Positions 37,811-45,583 of a stretch of DNA of 64,000 bases are shown here, piece after piece. Under the pieces are notes generated by a model. That model was not told where the DNA came from and made no database searches. It saw only the letters and a program-made list of their open reading frames with translations. Within the stretch, counting starts at the first letter, position 1, and each line of letters begins with the position of its first letter. The translations under genes were made by a program, and so were the position numbers. Location: contig CAWBBE010000009.1 of the NCBI GenBank assembly GCA_963786975.1, positions 186,001 through 250,000 on the forward strand, in the 5' to 3' direction. The DNA is from Palsa-506 sp963786975. GTDB lineage: Bacteria > Actinomycetota > Actinomycetes > Streptosporangiales > Streptosporangiaceae.

Positions 37811-38785
37811 GTGGCTCAGAAGATCATCATCGACTGCGATCCGGGAATCGACGACGCCCTGGCACTCGCCTTCGCGCACGGCGACCCCGGCCTTGAGGTC
37901 TGCGGGATCACTACCGTGGCCGGCAACGTCGGCCTGGATCTGACCACGGCCAACGCGCTGCGCGTGCGGGACTTCGCCGGCCTGGCGGGCGTGCCGGTGG
38001 TGCCGGGCAGCGCGCGGCCGCTGCTGCGGCCGGCGCTGGACGCGGGGCACATTCACGGTGATACCGGGCTGGGCGGAGCGCGGCTGCCGGCCGCGGCGTC
38101 CGGGCCCGCGCCCGGCCATGCGGTGGATTACCTGGTCGACACCATCAGCGCGGCGCCGGGGGAGATCACCCTGGTCGCCATCGGGCCGCTGACCAACATC
38201 GCGCTCGCGCTGCGGCGCGAGCCCGCGCTCACCGGCCTGGTCCGGGATTTCGTGATCATGGGCGGCTCGGCCGGCCGGGGCAACGCCACGCCGGCCGCCG
38301 AATTCAACATCCTGGCGGATCCGGAGGCGGCGGCCATCGTGTTCAGCGCCGGCTGGACGGTGACCATGATCGGGCTGGACGTGACGCTGCGGGCCCGGGT
38401 GACCGCCGCGGTGCGGGACCGGCTGCGCGGCCTCGGGCCGCTGGCCGACCGCCTGCTGCTGCCCAGCCTGGCCGGCTACCGCACGATCCGCCCGGCCGGG
38501 CCCGGCGCCGCTGAGCCTGACTGGCCAGCGGACCTGATGGCCCCGGCCGTGCATGACGTGTGCGCGGTCGCCAGGGTTACCCGGCCCGGGCTGATCAGCT
38601 GCGTGCCCGCGCTGGTGCAGGTGGAGACCACCGGGCGGCTGACCAGCGGGATGACCGTCACGGACTTCACCGCCCCGGCCGGGCAGCACAACGCCATGGT
38701 CGGCACCGGGATTGACGTGGACGGCTTCTGGGACCTGGTGCTGAGCGCCTACCAGCGGGTCGCGGACGGGATGGCGCGCCGGTAA
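37811..38785 (+). CDS. Nucleoside hydrolase (IUNH family)
   Basis: Cleaves the N-glycosidic bond of ribonucleosides for salvage. The 324-residue protein begins with the calcium-binding aspartate cluster IIIDCDPGIDDALAL, and has ALGP-type LVAIGPLTNIALAL, FVIMGGS and EFNILADPEAA, all active-site elements, plus a late VHDVCAVA aspartate. GTG start after GGAGGAG. It converges on the carboxylase gene with a palindrome between them. Base preference cannot be told. Confidence 0.92.
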   Translation: MAQKIIIDCDPGIDDALALAFAHGDPGLEVCGITTVAGNVGLDLTTANALRVRDFAGLAGVPVVPGSARPLLRPALDAGHIHGDTGLGGARLPAAASGPAPGHAVDYLVDTISAAPGEITLVAIGPLTNIALALRREPALTGLVRDFVIMGGSAGRGNATPAAEFNILADPEAAAIVFSAGWTVTMIGLDVTLRARVTAAVRDRLRGLGPLADRLLLPSLAGYRTIRPAGPGAAEPDWPADLMAPAVHDVCAVARVTRPGLISCVPALVQVETTGRLTSGMTVTDFTAPAGQHNAMVGTGIDVDGFWDLVLSAYQRVADGMARR

Positions 38786-38786
38786 C

Positions 38787-38812
38787 GGCGGCCCGGCCCG
38801 GGCCGGGCCGCC
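38787..38812. terminator. 26-base perfect palindrome between convergent genes
   Basis: The 13-base half GGCGGCCCGGCCC is followed directly by its reverse complement. It fills the gap between the nucleoside hydrolase stop and the carboxylase stop and can fold the same way from either strand, so a bidirectional terminator is likely. It has no T-tract. Confidence 0.6.
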
Positions 38813-38815
38813 CTC

Positions 38816-40309
38816 TCAGAGCGGGATGTTGCCGTGCATGCCGCGGTGCGACGGCACGGCGGCGATGGCCCGGGCGATCGCCTGCCGGGTCTTGGCCGGC
38901 TCGATGATCTCGTCGACGACGCCGAGCTCTATCGCCCGGTGCAGGCCGCCGGCCTCGCGCTCGTGCTCGGCCGCCAATTCCGCCTCGGCCTCGTGCCGCT
39001 GCCCGGCAGGCACCTCGGCGAGCGTCCGCCGGTGCAGGATCCGCACCGCGGCGACCGCCCCCATCACGGCTATCCCCGCGCCGGGCCAGGCGAATACCCG
39101 GGTCGCGCCCAGCGCGCGGGAGTTCATCGCGATGTAGGCACCGCCGTAGGCCTTGCGGGTGACCAGCGTCACGCGCGGGACCGTTGCCTCGGCGAACGCG
39201 TGCAGCAGCTTGGCCCCCCGGCGGACCACGCCGTCCCATTCCTGGCCGACGCCGGGCAGGTAGCCGGGCACGTCCACGATGACGGCCAGCGGCACCCCGA
39301 ACGCGTCGCACATGCGGACGAACCTGGCGGCCTTCTCCGCGGAGGTCGCGTCCAGGCAGCCGCCCAGCCGGAGCGGGTTGTTGGCGATCACGCCGATTGT
39401 CCGGCCGCCCAGCCTGCCCAGGGTGGTCACCACGTTCGGTGCCCAGCGCGGGTGCAGCTCGATGCCCGGCTCGTCGAGCAGCCCCCTGATCAGCGGATGC
39501 ACATCGTAGGCACGCCGCGGCGACTCGGGCAGCAGCGCGCCCAGGTCGGTGTCGCCGAGCGCGCCGCCCGGGCTGTCGCCGTCGGCGGCACCCGGCGCCG
39601 GGCCCTGCTGGCCGAGCAGCAGGGCCAGCTGCCGCGCGGTGCTGATCGCCTCCGCGTCCGTGGCGGTGACCAGGTGCACGACGCCGGACCGGCGGCTGTG
39701 CGGCTCCGGGCCGCCGAGCCGCTCGGAGTCGACGTCCTCGCCGGTCACGCTGCGGACCACGTCCGGCCCGGTGACGAAGATCCGGCCCTTGTCGGACAGG
39801 ATCACCAGGTCGGTGAGCGCCGGGCCGTAGGCGGCGCCGCCGGCCGCCGAGCCGAGCACCACCGAGATCTGCGGCACCACGCCGGACGCGCGGGTCATCG
39901 CGGCGAACACGGTACCGACGGCGTGCAGGCTCTCCACGCCCTCCCGCAGCCTCGCGCCGCCGGAGTGCCACAGCCCGATCACCGGCGCGCCGACCATGAT
40001 GGCGTGGTCGTAGGCGACCACGATGGCCTCGCACCCGGCGGCGCCCATCGCGCCGCCCTGGACCCGCGGGTCGCTGGCGAACGCGACCGCGGTCATGCCG
40101 TCGATCGTGCCGGCCCCGGCCAGCACGCCGCTGCCGTCCGGCACGGTCAGCAGATCCAGCGAGCCGGGGTCGAACAGCGCCGCCAGCCTGACCCCGGGGT
40201 CGCGGGGGCCGCCGGAGGTGCGGGCCGCGGCGGCGGGGGCAGGCCCAGGCGGTGCGGCAGGCGCGGGCGGGGGCGGGGCGACCGGGATCCGGCTGTCCAG
40301 AACGGTCAC
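38816..40309 (-). CDS. Acyl-CoA carboxylase beta (carboxyltransferase) subunit
   Basis: Transfers carboxyl from biotin to acetyl- or propionyl-CoA, supplying malonyl- or methylmalonyl-CoA. The 497-residue protein has both crotonase-like halves: the N-half with IGLWHSGGARLREGVESLHA and SVVLGSAAGGAAYGPAL, the C-half with VPGYLPGVGQEWDGVVRRGA and TLVTRKAYGGAYIAMNSRAL. GTG 40309 follows AAGGAGA. It lies 34 bases after fabF, so it is probably the last gene of the fatty-acid operon. The biotin subunit is not in the window. Confidence 0.93.
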   Translation of the reverse strand: MTVLDSRIPVAPPPPAPAAPPGPAPAAAARTSGGPRDPGVRLAALFDPGSLDLLTVPDGSGVLAGAGTIDGMTAVAFASDPRVQGGAMGAAGCEAIVVAYDHAIMVGAPVIGLWHSGGARLREGVESLHAVGTVFAAMTRASGVVPQISVVLGSAAGGAAYGPALTDLVILSDKGRIFVTGPDVVRSVTGEDVDSERLGGPEPHSRRSGVVHLVTATDAEAISTARQLALLLGQQGPAPGAADGDSPGGALGDTDLGALLPESPRRAYDVHPLIRGLLDEPGIELHPRWAPNVVTTLGRLGGRTIGVIANNPLRLGGCLDATSAEKAARFVRMCDAFGVPLAVIVDVPGYLPGVGQEWDGVVRRGAKLLHAFAEATVPRVTLVTRKAYGGAYIAMNSRALGATRVFAWPGAGIAVMGAVAAVRILHRRTLAEVPAGQRHEAEAELAAEHEREAGGLHRAIELGVVDEIIEPAKTRQAIARAIAAVPSHRGMHGNIPL

Positions 40310-40343
40310 GTCAGTCTCCTTCGGTGCGGCAGGCACGCTCGGC

Positions 40344-41592
40344 TCAGGCGGCGGTGAAGGCAAGCGCGACATTATGCCCGCCGAAGCCGAATGAGTTGTT
40401 CAGGACGGCCATCGGGCCGCTGGCCCGGGCGCGCAGTTCCCGCGGCTCGGCCGCGATTAGCAGGCCGGCGTCGTCGTCGGGGTCTTCGAGGTTGATGGTC
40501 GGCGGCGCGACCTTGTCGCGCAGCGCCAGGATCGCGGCCACCGACTCGACCGCGCCGGCGCCGCCGAGCAGGTGCCCGGTCATCGACTTGGTGGCCGATA
40601 CGACCACGCCGCTGGCGGCGCTGCCGAGGGCCGCGGCGATGGCCTGGGCCTCCACCACGTCGCCCGCCGGGGTCGATGTCGCATGCGCGTTGACGTGCAC
40701 GACCTGGCCGGCGCTGACCCGGGCGTCAGCGAGTACCCGGGTCATGGCGCTGACGATGCCGGTGCCCGCCGGGTCCGGCTGGGCGATGTGGTGGGCGTCG
40801 GCGGAGTAGCCGACCCCGGCGGCGACCGCGTACACGGTCGCGCCGCGGCGGGCCGCGTGCTCGGCCGACTCCAGCACCACCATCCCCGCGCCCTCGCCGA
40901 GCACGAAGCCGTCCCGGCCCTTGTCGAACGGCCGGGACGCGCGCTCCGGCTCGTCGTTGCGGGTGGACAGCGCCCGCATCGCCGCGAACGCGGCGATGTT
41001 CAGCTGCATGATCGCGGCCTCGGTGCCGCCCGCCAGCACGATGTCGGCGCGCCCGGACCTGATCATGTCCATCGCGTAGCCGATCGCCTCGGCGCCGGAA
41101 GCGCACGCGCTGACCGTGGTGTGCACCCCGGCGCGGGCGCCAAGCTCAAGGCTGATCCAGCCGGCCGAGCCGTTCGGCATGAGCATCGGAACGGTGAACG
41201 GCGAGAGCCGCTGCCAGCCCTTCTCCCGGAGCGTGTCGTAGGCGGCCAGGGTCGAGGCGATGCCGCCGATGCCGCTGGACACGACCACGCCGAGCCGCTC
41301 CGGGTCGACATCGCCGAGCGCCGGCGTCGGCCCATGCCTCGCGCGCGGCGATGATGGCGAACTGCTCGCACCGGTCCAGGCGGCGGGCCTGCACGCGATC
41401 GATCAGCGTCGCGGGCTCGGCCGCCGCCCAGGCCGCGATCCGGGCCGGGAGCTCGGCTGCCCAGTCGTCGGTCAGCTCGCGCACGCCGCTGCGCCCGGCC
41501 AGCAGCGCCTCCCAGGTCGACGCGACGTCAGCGCCCAGCGGCGTGATCGCACCTAGCCCGGTGACGACGACATCTGTCCGGTCTGTGCCCAC
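40344..41592 (-). CDS. fabF: Beta-ketoacyl-ACP synthase II, frameshifted
   Basis: Condenses malonyl-ACP with acyl-ACP in chain elongation. The first frame (from 41592) carries VVVTGLGAITPLGADVASTW to AREAWADAG. At about 41318 the expected frame changes by one base and continues LGDVDPERLGVVVSSGIGG with the catalytic cysteine in TVSACASGAEAIGY, histidines in VNAHATSTPAGD and NSFGFGGHNVALAF. The shift equals one extra or two missing bases. As fabF is essential in actinomycetes, an indel in the assembly is likely. It sits between acpP and the carboxylase gene on the same strand. Confidence 0.92.
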
Positions 41593-41670
41593 TGCGGTAT
41601 CACTCCTCAGGTCGGGTAACGCGGCGCCGTGCTGGCAGCGGGGCGGCGCCGCGCCGCGGTGCTGCCCCGG

Positions 41671-41925
41671 TCAGGCGGATACGCCGGCCCGCCCGACGTA
41701 GTCGATGACGTCCTGCACGGTCTTGAGGTCCTTCAGCTGGTCGTCAGGGATCTCGACGCCGAACTTGTCCTGGGCCGCCACCGCGATCTCGACCATGGAC
41801 AGCGAGTCGATGTCCAGGTCGTCGACGAACGTCTTCTCGGGGGTGACCTGGTCGGCGGGGACGCCGGCCACCTCGTCGATGATCTCGCCGAGGCCTGCCA
41901 GGATTTCCTGCTCCGTCATGGCCAT
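41671..41925 (-). CDS. acpP: Acyl carrier protein
   Basis: Encodes 84 residues. The phosphopantetheine serine is in the motif DLDIDSLSMVEI, and the protein is acidic throughout, as usual. It carries the growing chain for fabD, fabH and fabF around it. ATG 41925 has AAGGAGA upstream. Confidence 0.96.
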   Translation of the reverse strand: MAMTEQEILAGLGEIIDEVAGVPADQVTPEKTFVDDLDIDSLSMVEIAVAAQDKFGVEIPDDQLKDLKTVQDVIDYVGRAGVSA

Positions 41926-41997
41926 TTCCGTTCTGTCTCCTTAACTTCGGGTGTTCTCTGCGGGGTGGTCGGGGCCCGGGCGGTCGCCCCGGCCCGG

Positions 41998-42966
41998 TCA
42001 GGGCAGGATGATCACCTGCGCGGCGTAGCAGATGCCGGCGCCGAAGCCGATCAGCAGGGCCAGCCCCCCTGAGCCGAGCTCGCCGCGCTCGATCATCCGG
42101 GACAGCGCGAGCGGGATCGACGCGGACGACGTGTTGCCGGCGGTCACGATGTCGTCGGCCACGACCGCCTGCGGGGCGCCGACCTTGCGGGCGATCGCCT
42201 CGATGATGCGCAGGTTCGCCTGGTGCGGCACGAACGCGGCCAGCTGGCCCGGCTCGACGCCGGCCGCCTCGCAGGCCCTCCTGGCCACCGGGTGCAGCGC
42301 GGTGGTCGCCCACCGGAAGACGGCCTGGCCCTCCTGGAAGATGAACGAGTTCCGGTCCCTGACGTAGATCTTGTCGGCCATCTCGCCGGCGCTGCCCCAG
42401 ACCACCGGCCCGATGCCCGGCTCGTCGGCCGGGTCGGCGACCGGGCCGACGACGGCTGCGCCGGCCCCGTCGGCGAAGATGATCGCGGTCGACCGGTCGG
42501 TCCAGTCGATCCACTGGGACAGTTTCTCGGCCCCGATGACCAGGACGTTGCTGGCCGTGCCGGCCCGCACGGCGTCGCTGGCGCTGGCCAGCGCGTAGCA
42601 GAAGCCCGCGCACGCCGCGTTCAGGTCGTAGGCGCCGGGAGCGGCGATGCCGAGCCGCCGGGCCACCGTGGCGGCGGTGTTCGGGATCTGTACCTCGGCC
42701 GTGCAGGTCGCGACGATCACCAGGTCGATGTCGGCCGGGGACAGGCCGCTGGCCGCCAGTGCCTTGCCGCCGGCCGCGGCGGCCATGTCGGCCACCGTCT
42801 CGTCCGGGCCGGCGATCCGCCGGCTGGCGATGCCGACCCGGCTGCGGATCCACTCGTCGCTGGTGTCCATGGCCGCCGCCAGCTCGTCGTTGCCGACGAC
42901 CCGGGCCGGCTGGTAGCCGCCGAATGCCAGGATCCGCGCGCCCGCTGAGCCCTCGGTGAGTCGCAT
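41998..42966 (-). CDS. fabH: Beta-ketoacyl-ACP synthase III
   Basis: Starts fatty acid synthesis by condensing an acyl-CoA primer with malonyl-ACP. The 322-residue protein shows the Cys-His-Asn triad: cysteine in DLNAACAGFCYAL, histidine in VPHQANLRIIEAI and asparagine in TAGNTSSASIPLAL. The ATG at 42966 fits the family start. Part of the fabD-fabH-acpP-fabF operon. Confidence 0.96.
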   Translation of the reverse strand: MRLTEGSAGARILAFGGYQPARVVGNDELAAAMDTSDEWIRSRVGIASRRIAGPDETVADMAAAAGGKALAASGLSPADIDLVIVATCTAEVQIPNTAATVARRLGIAAPGAYDLNAACAGFCYALASASDAVRAGTASNVLVIGAEKLSQWIDWTDRSTAIIFADGAGAAVVGPVADPADEPGIGPVVWGSAGEMADKIYVRDRNSFIFQEGQAVFRWATTALHPVARRACEAAGVEPGQLAAFVPHQANLRIIEAIARKVGAPQAVVADDIVTAGNTSSASIPLALSRMIERGELGSGGLALLIGFGAGICYAAQVIILP

Positions 42967-43022
42967 CCGGGTCCTGCCTTTCGGAGCCAGTCCGGCGGCG
43001 TCCGCCGCCGGGAGGTCGGGAG

Positions 43023-44207
43023 TCACTCGGTGCCGGCCGGCTGCAGCCGCACCAGCGGCTGGCCGGCGCTGACCGGGTCGCCGTCCTCGACCAGCCACTC
43101 GATGATCGTGGCCGGGAAGCCCGGGGCGACCGGGTGGCTGTCGCCGCGCATGTCCACGCGGCCCAGCTCGGCCCCGCTGCTGACCGCGACCCCGGGAGCC
43201 CCGGCCGGGCCGGCCCGGAACACCCCGGCCAGCGGGGCGACCAGCAGCCGCCACTCCGGCGCGTCGCTGTCGGCGTCGGCCTGGCCGTGCTCGGCGATCA
43301 GGCCTCTGGCGGCCTGCAGGCTGTCCGGGGTCTTCAGCGCGGTGAGCTGGACGCCGGGCAGCGCGCGCCTGGCCAGGCCGGTCAGCGTGCCGGCCGGCGG
43401 CAGCTCGATCATCGCGCTGACCCCGAGGCGGGTCATCGACTGCATGCACTTGTCCCAGCGGATCGGGGCGCTGACCTGGGTGACGATCCGCTCCATCCAG
43501 TCCGCGCCGGTGTGCACCACCGCGCCGTCCCGGTTGGACAGCAGGGCCAGGTCCGGATCGCTGACCTTGACCTGCGCGGCGGCGGCGCGCAGGTCGTCGA
43601 CGGCGGGCGCCATGTGCCGGGTGTGGAAGGCGCCGGCCACCGACAGCGGGATGAGCCTGGCGCGGGCCGGCGGGTCGGCCGCGAACGCGGCCAGCCCGGC
43701 CGCGGTCCCGGCGGCGACCAGCTGCCCGGCGCCGTTGACGTTGGCCGCGGTCAGCCCGTGCTTCTCGATCGCGGCGAGGACGGCGGACTCGTCGCCGCCG
43801 AGCACCGCGGTCATGCCGGTGGCCTCGGCCGCCGCGGCCCGGGCCATGGCCTGGCCGCGCACCCGGACCAGCCGGATCGCGTCGTCCGGGTCGATCACGC
43901 CGGCGATGGCGCCGGCGCCGAGCTCGCCCACGCTGTGCCCGGCTGCGGCGCCGGCCAGCTGGCCCGCCTGGCCGAGGCCGCCGAAAAGCTCGGCGGCCGC
44001 GGCGATGGCGGCGGCGACCAGCAGCGGCTGGGCGATCGCGGTATCCCGGATCTCGTCCGCGCTGGCCGTGGTCCCGCACCGGATCAGATCGCAGCCCGCC
44101 AGGTCAGACCAGGCAGCCAGGCGGTCGGCAAATCCGGGCAGGGCAAGCCACGGGGACAGGAATCCGGGGGCCTGCGCGCCCTGACCGGGAGCGGCGATCA
44201 ACAGCAT
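43023..44207 (-). CDS. fabD: Malonyl-CoA:ACP transacylase with C-terminal biotinyl/lipoyl-like domain
   Basis: The first 310 residues are a normal FabD: APGQGAQAPG, the catalytic serine in AGHSVGELGAG and histidine in AFHTRHMAPA. Residues 319-394 add a compact beta domain like a biotin carboxyl carrier: VAPLAGVFRAG at its start and IIEWLVEDGDPVSAGQPLVR at its end. The hairpin that normally holds EAMKM reads VDMRGDSHPV, so the biotin/lipoyl lysine is absent. The tail may dock on a partner or regulate the enzyme. The operon also holds an acyl-CoA carboxylase subunit. TACAGT at 44221-44226 may be the -10. Confidence 0.93.
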   Translation of the reverse strand: MLLIAAPGQGAQAPGFLSPWLALPGFADRLAAWSDLAGCDLIRCGTTASADEIRDTAIAQPLLVAAAIAAAAELFGGLGQAGQLAGAAAGHSVGELGAGAIAGVIDPDDAIRLVRVRGQAMARAAAAEATGMTAVLGGDESAVLAAIEKHGLTAANVNGAGQLVAAGTAAGLAAFAADPPARARLIPLSVAGAFHTRHMAPAVDDLRAAAAQVKVSDPDLALLSNRDGAVVHTGADWMERIVTQVSAPIRWDKCMQSMTRLGVSAMIELPPAGTLTGLARRALPGVQLTALKTPDSLQAARGLIAEHGQADADSDAPEWRLLVAPLAGVFRAGPAGAPGVAVSSGAELGRVDMRGDSHPVAPGFPATIIEWLVEDGDPVSAGQPLVRLQPAGTE

Positions 44208-44220
44208 CCCTTAAGCGTGC

Positions 44221-44264
44221 ACTGTAGAACTCCGCCATACGAATGCCGAAGCATACGAAGTTCT
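44221..44264 (-). promoter_or_regulatory. fabD promoter with paired repeats, candidate FasR site
   Basis: Read on the minus strand there are two copies of TTCGTATG with a 16-base period (44259-44252 and 44243-44236), framed by AGAACT (44264-44259) and AGTTCT (44231-44226). A TACAGT -10 (44226-44221) sits at the downstream end. Position between fasR and fabD suggests control by FasR; binding is inference. Confidence 0.55.
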
Positions 44265-44294
44265 GCCGGGGACATCTGTAGGAATCCGCCAAAA

Positions 44295-45512
44295 CTAGGT
44301 GCCCCGGTGCGCGAGGCGGCCGAGAACCACGGCCAGCCAGATGGCGAACGCCCCCCGGCCGTCGCCGGGCGTGAGCCCGGTCAGCTCGGTCACCCGCCGC
44401 AGCCGGTACCGGACGGTGTTCGGGTGCACGAAGAGCAGTCTCGCCGTGGCCTCAAGCGAGCTGCCCTGCTCCAGGTAAGTGGTGACGGTATCGAGCAGGG
44501 CCGGGCCGCCGTCCAGCAGCGGCAGGTAGACGTCGTCGATCAGCTCCTTGCGGGCTGACTCGTCTCCGTCCAGCGCGCGCTCGGGCAGCAGGTCGACCGC
44601 CTCCACCGGCCGCGGGGCCTCCGGCCAGGCCGCCGCGGCCCGCAGGCCGGCCAGCGCCGCGCCGGCCGACACCACGGCCGACTGCAGGTCGGCCACCGGC
44701 GGGCCGACCACGACCGGCCCGGGCCCGAACCGGCCGGCCAGCTGGCTGGCCGCCTTCAGCGGCTCGGCCGTGCCGCCGAGCACCACGACCAGGCGGTGGC
44801 CGTGCACGCCGGCCAGCAGGTCCAGCCGGGAGCGCCGGGCGATGATGCGCAGCTCGTCGATCAGGCCCTCCGGCTCGCTGCCGTCGGCGTCGCCGGCGAT
44901 CACCGAGACCGGCGCCGATGACCAGTTCAGCGCGGAGGCCCAGGACTGCAGGCCCTCGTCCACCTCGCCGCGGACCAGCGAGTCCACCACCAGCGCCTCC
45001 AGCCGCGCGTCCCAGGCGCCGCGTGCCTCGGCCGTGCGGGCGTACACCTGGGCGGCCGCGAACGCGATCTCCCGGGTGTAACGGAGCACGGCCTCGCGCA
45101 GCTCCGCCTCGCCGCCCGGCGCGGCCAGCTCGTCCACCTGGGACTCCACCACGTCGATGATGACGCGCACCATCTCCACTGCCTGCTGCAGGCTGACCGC
45201 CCGGGCCAGCTCGCGGGGCGCGGTGCCGAACACCTCGCCGGCCACCGCGGGCCTGCCGCGCTCCGGGTGCTTGATCCAGTCCACGAACGCGGCGACCCCG
45301 GCCTGGGCGACCAGGCCGAGCCAGGACCGGTGCTCCGCCGACATCCGGCGGAACCACGGCAGCCGCCGGTCCATCGACGTCATCGCGGCGGTGCCCAGCG
45401 AGCTCATCGACGACTCGAGACGGCGTATCGTCTCCTGGCTGACGTGCCTGCGGGCATCAGGTCCCGCTGGCTGGATGCCATCGTCGGCGGCTGGCTCCGA
45501 TGCGCCCGTCAC
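44295..45512 (-). CDS. fasR: FasR/PucR-type transcriptional activator of fatty acid synthesis
   Basis: Encodes 405 residues. The N-terminal ligand-like part includes WFRRMSAEHRSWLGLVAQAG and AFVDWIKHPERGRPA; the C-terminal PucR-type helix-turn-helix reads YLEQGSSLEATARLLFVHPN then TVRYRLRRVTELTGL. In Streptomyces the FasR protein activates the fab operon that follows it, the same arrangement as here. GTG start at 45512 without an obvious ribosome site; a later start is possible. Confidence 0.88.
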   Translation of the reverse strand: MTGASEPAADDGIQPAGPDARRHVSQETIRRLESSMSSLGTAAMTSMDRRLPWFRRMSAEHRSWLGLVAQAGVAAFVDWIKHPERGRPAVAGEVFGTAPRELARAVSLQQAVEMVRVIIDVVESQVDELAAPGGEAELREAVLRYTREIAFAAAQVYARTAEARGAWDARLEALVVDSLVRGEVDEGLQSWASALNWSSAPVSVIAGDADGSEPEGLIDELRIIARRSRLDLLAGVHGHRLVVVLGGTAEPLKAASQLAGRFGPGPVVVGPPVADLQSAVVSAGAALAGLRAAAAWPEAPRPVEAVDLLPERALDGDESARKELIDDVYLPLLDGGPALLDTVTTYLEQGSSLEATARLLFVHPNTVRYRLRRVTELTGLTPGDGRGAFAIWLAVVLGRLAHRGT

Positions 45513-45583
45513 GCTGCCAGCCTGCCACGTCGGCGGCGCCGGCCTGCCGCCGGGCGGCCGGACCCGGCTGGCGGCCGGCCGGC

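Noticed and set aside
38834..40357. Plus-strand open frame of 507 codons opposite the carboxylase gene
   Set aside because: Arg/Gly/Pro/His-rich composition typical of a shadow frame; the minus strand carries a clear carboxyltransferase.
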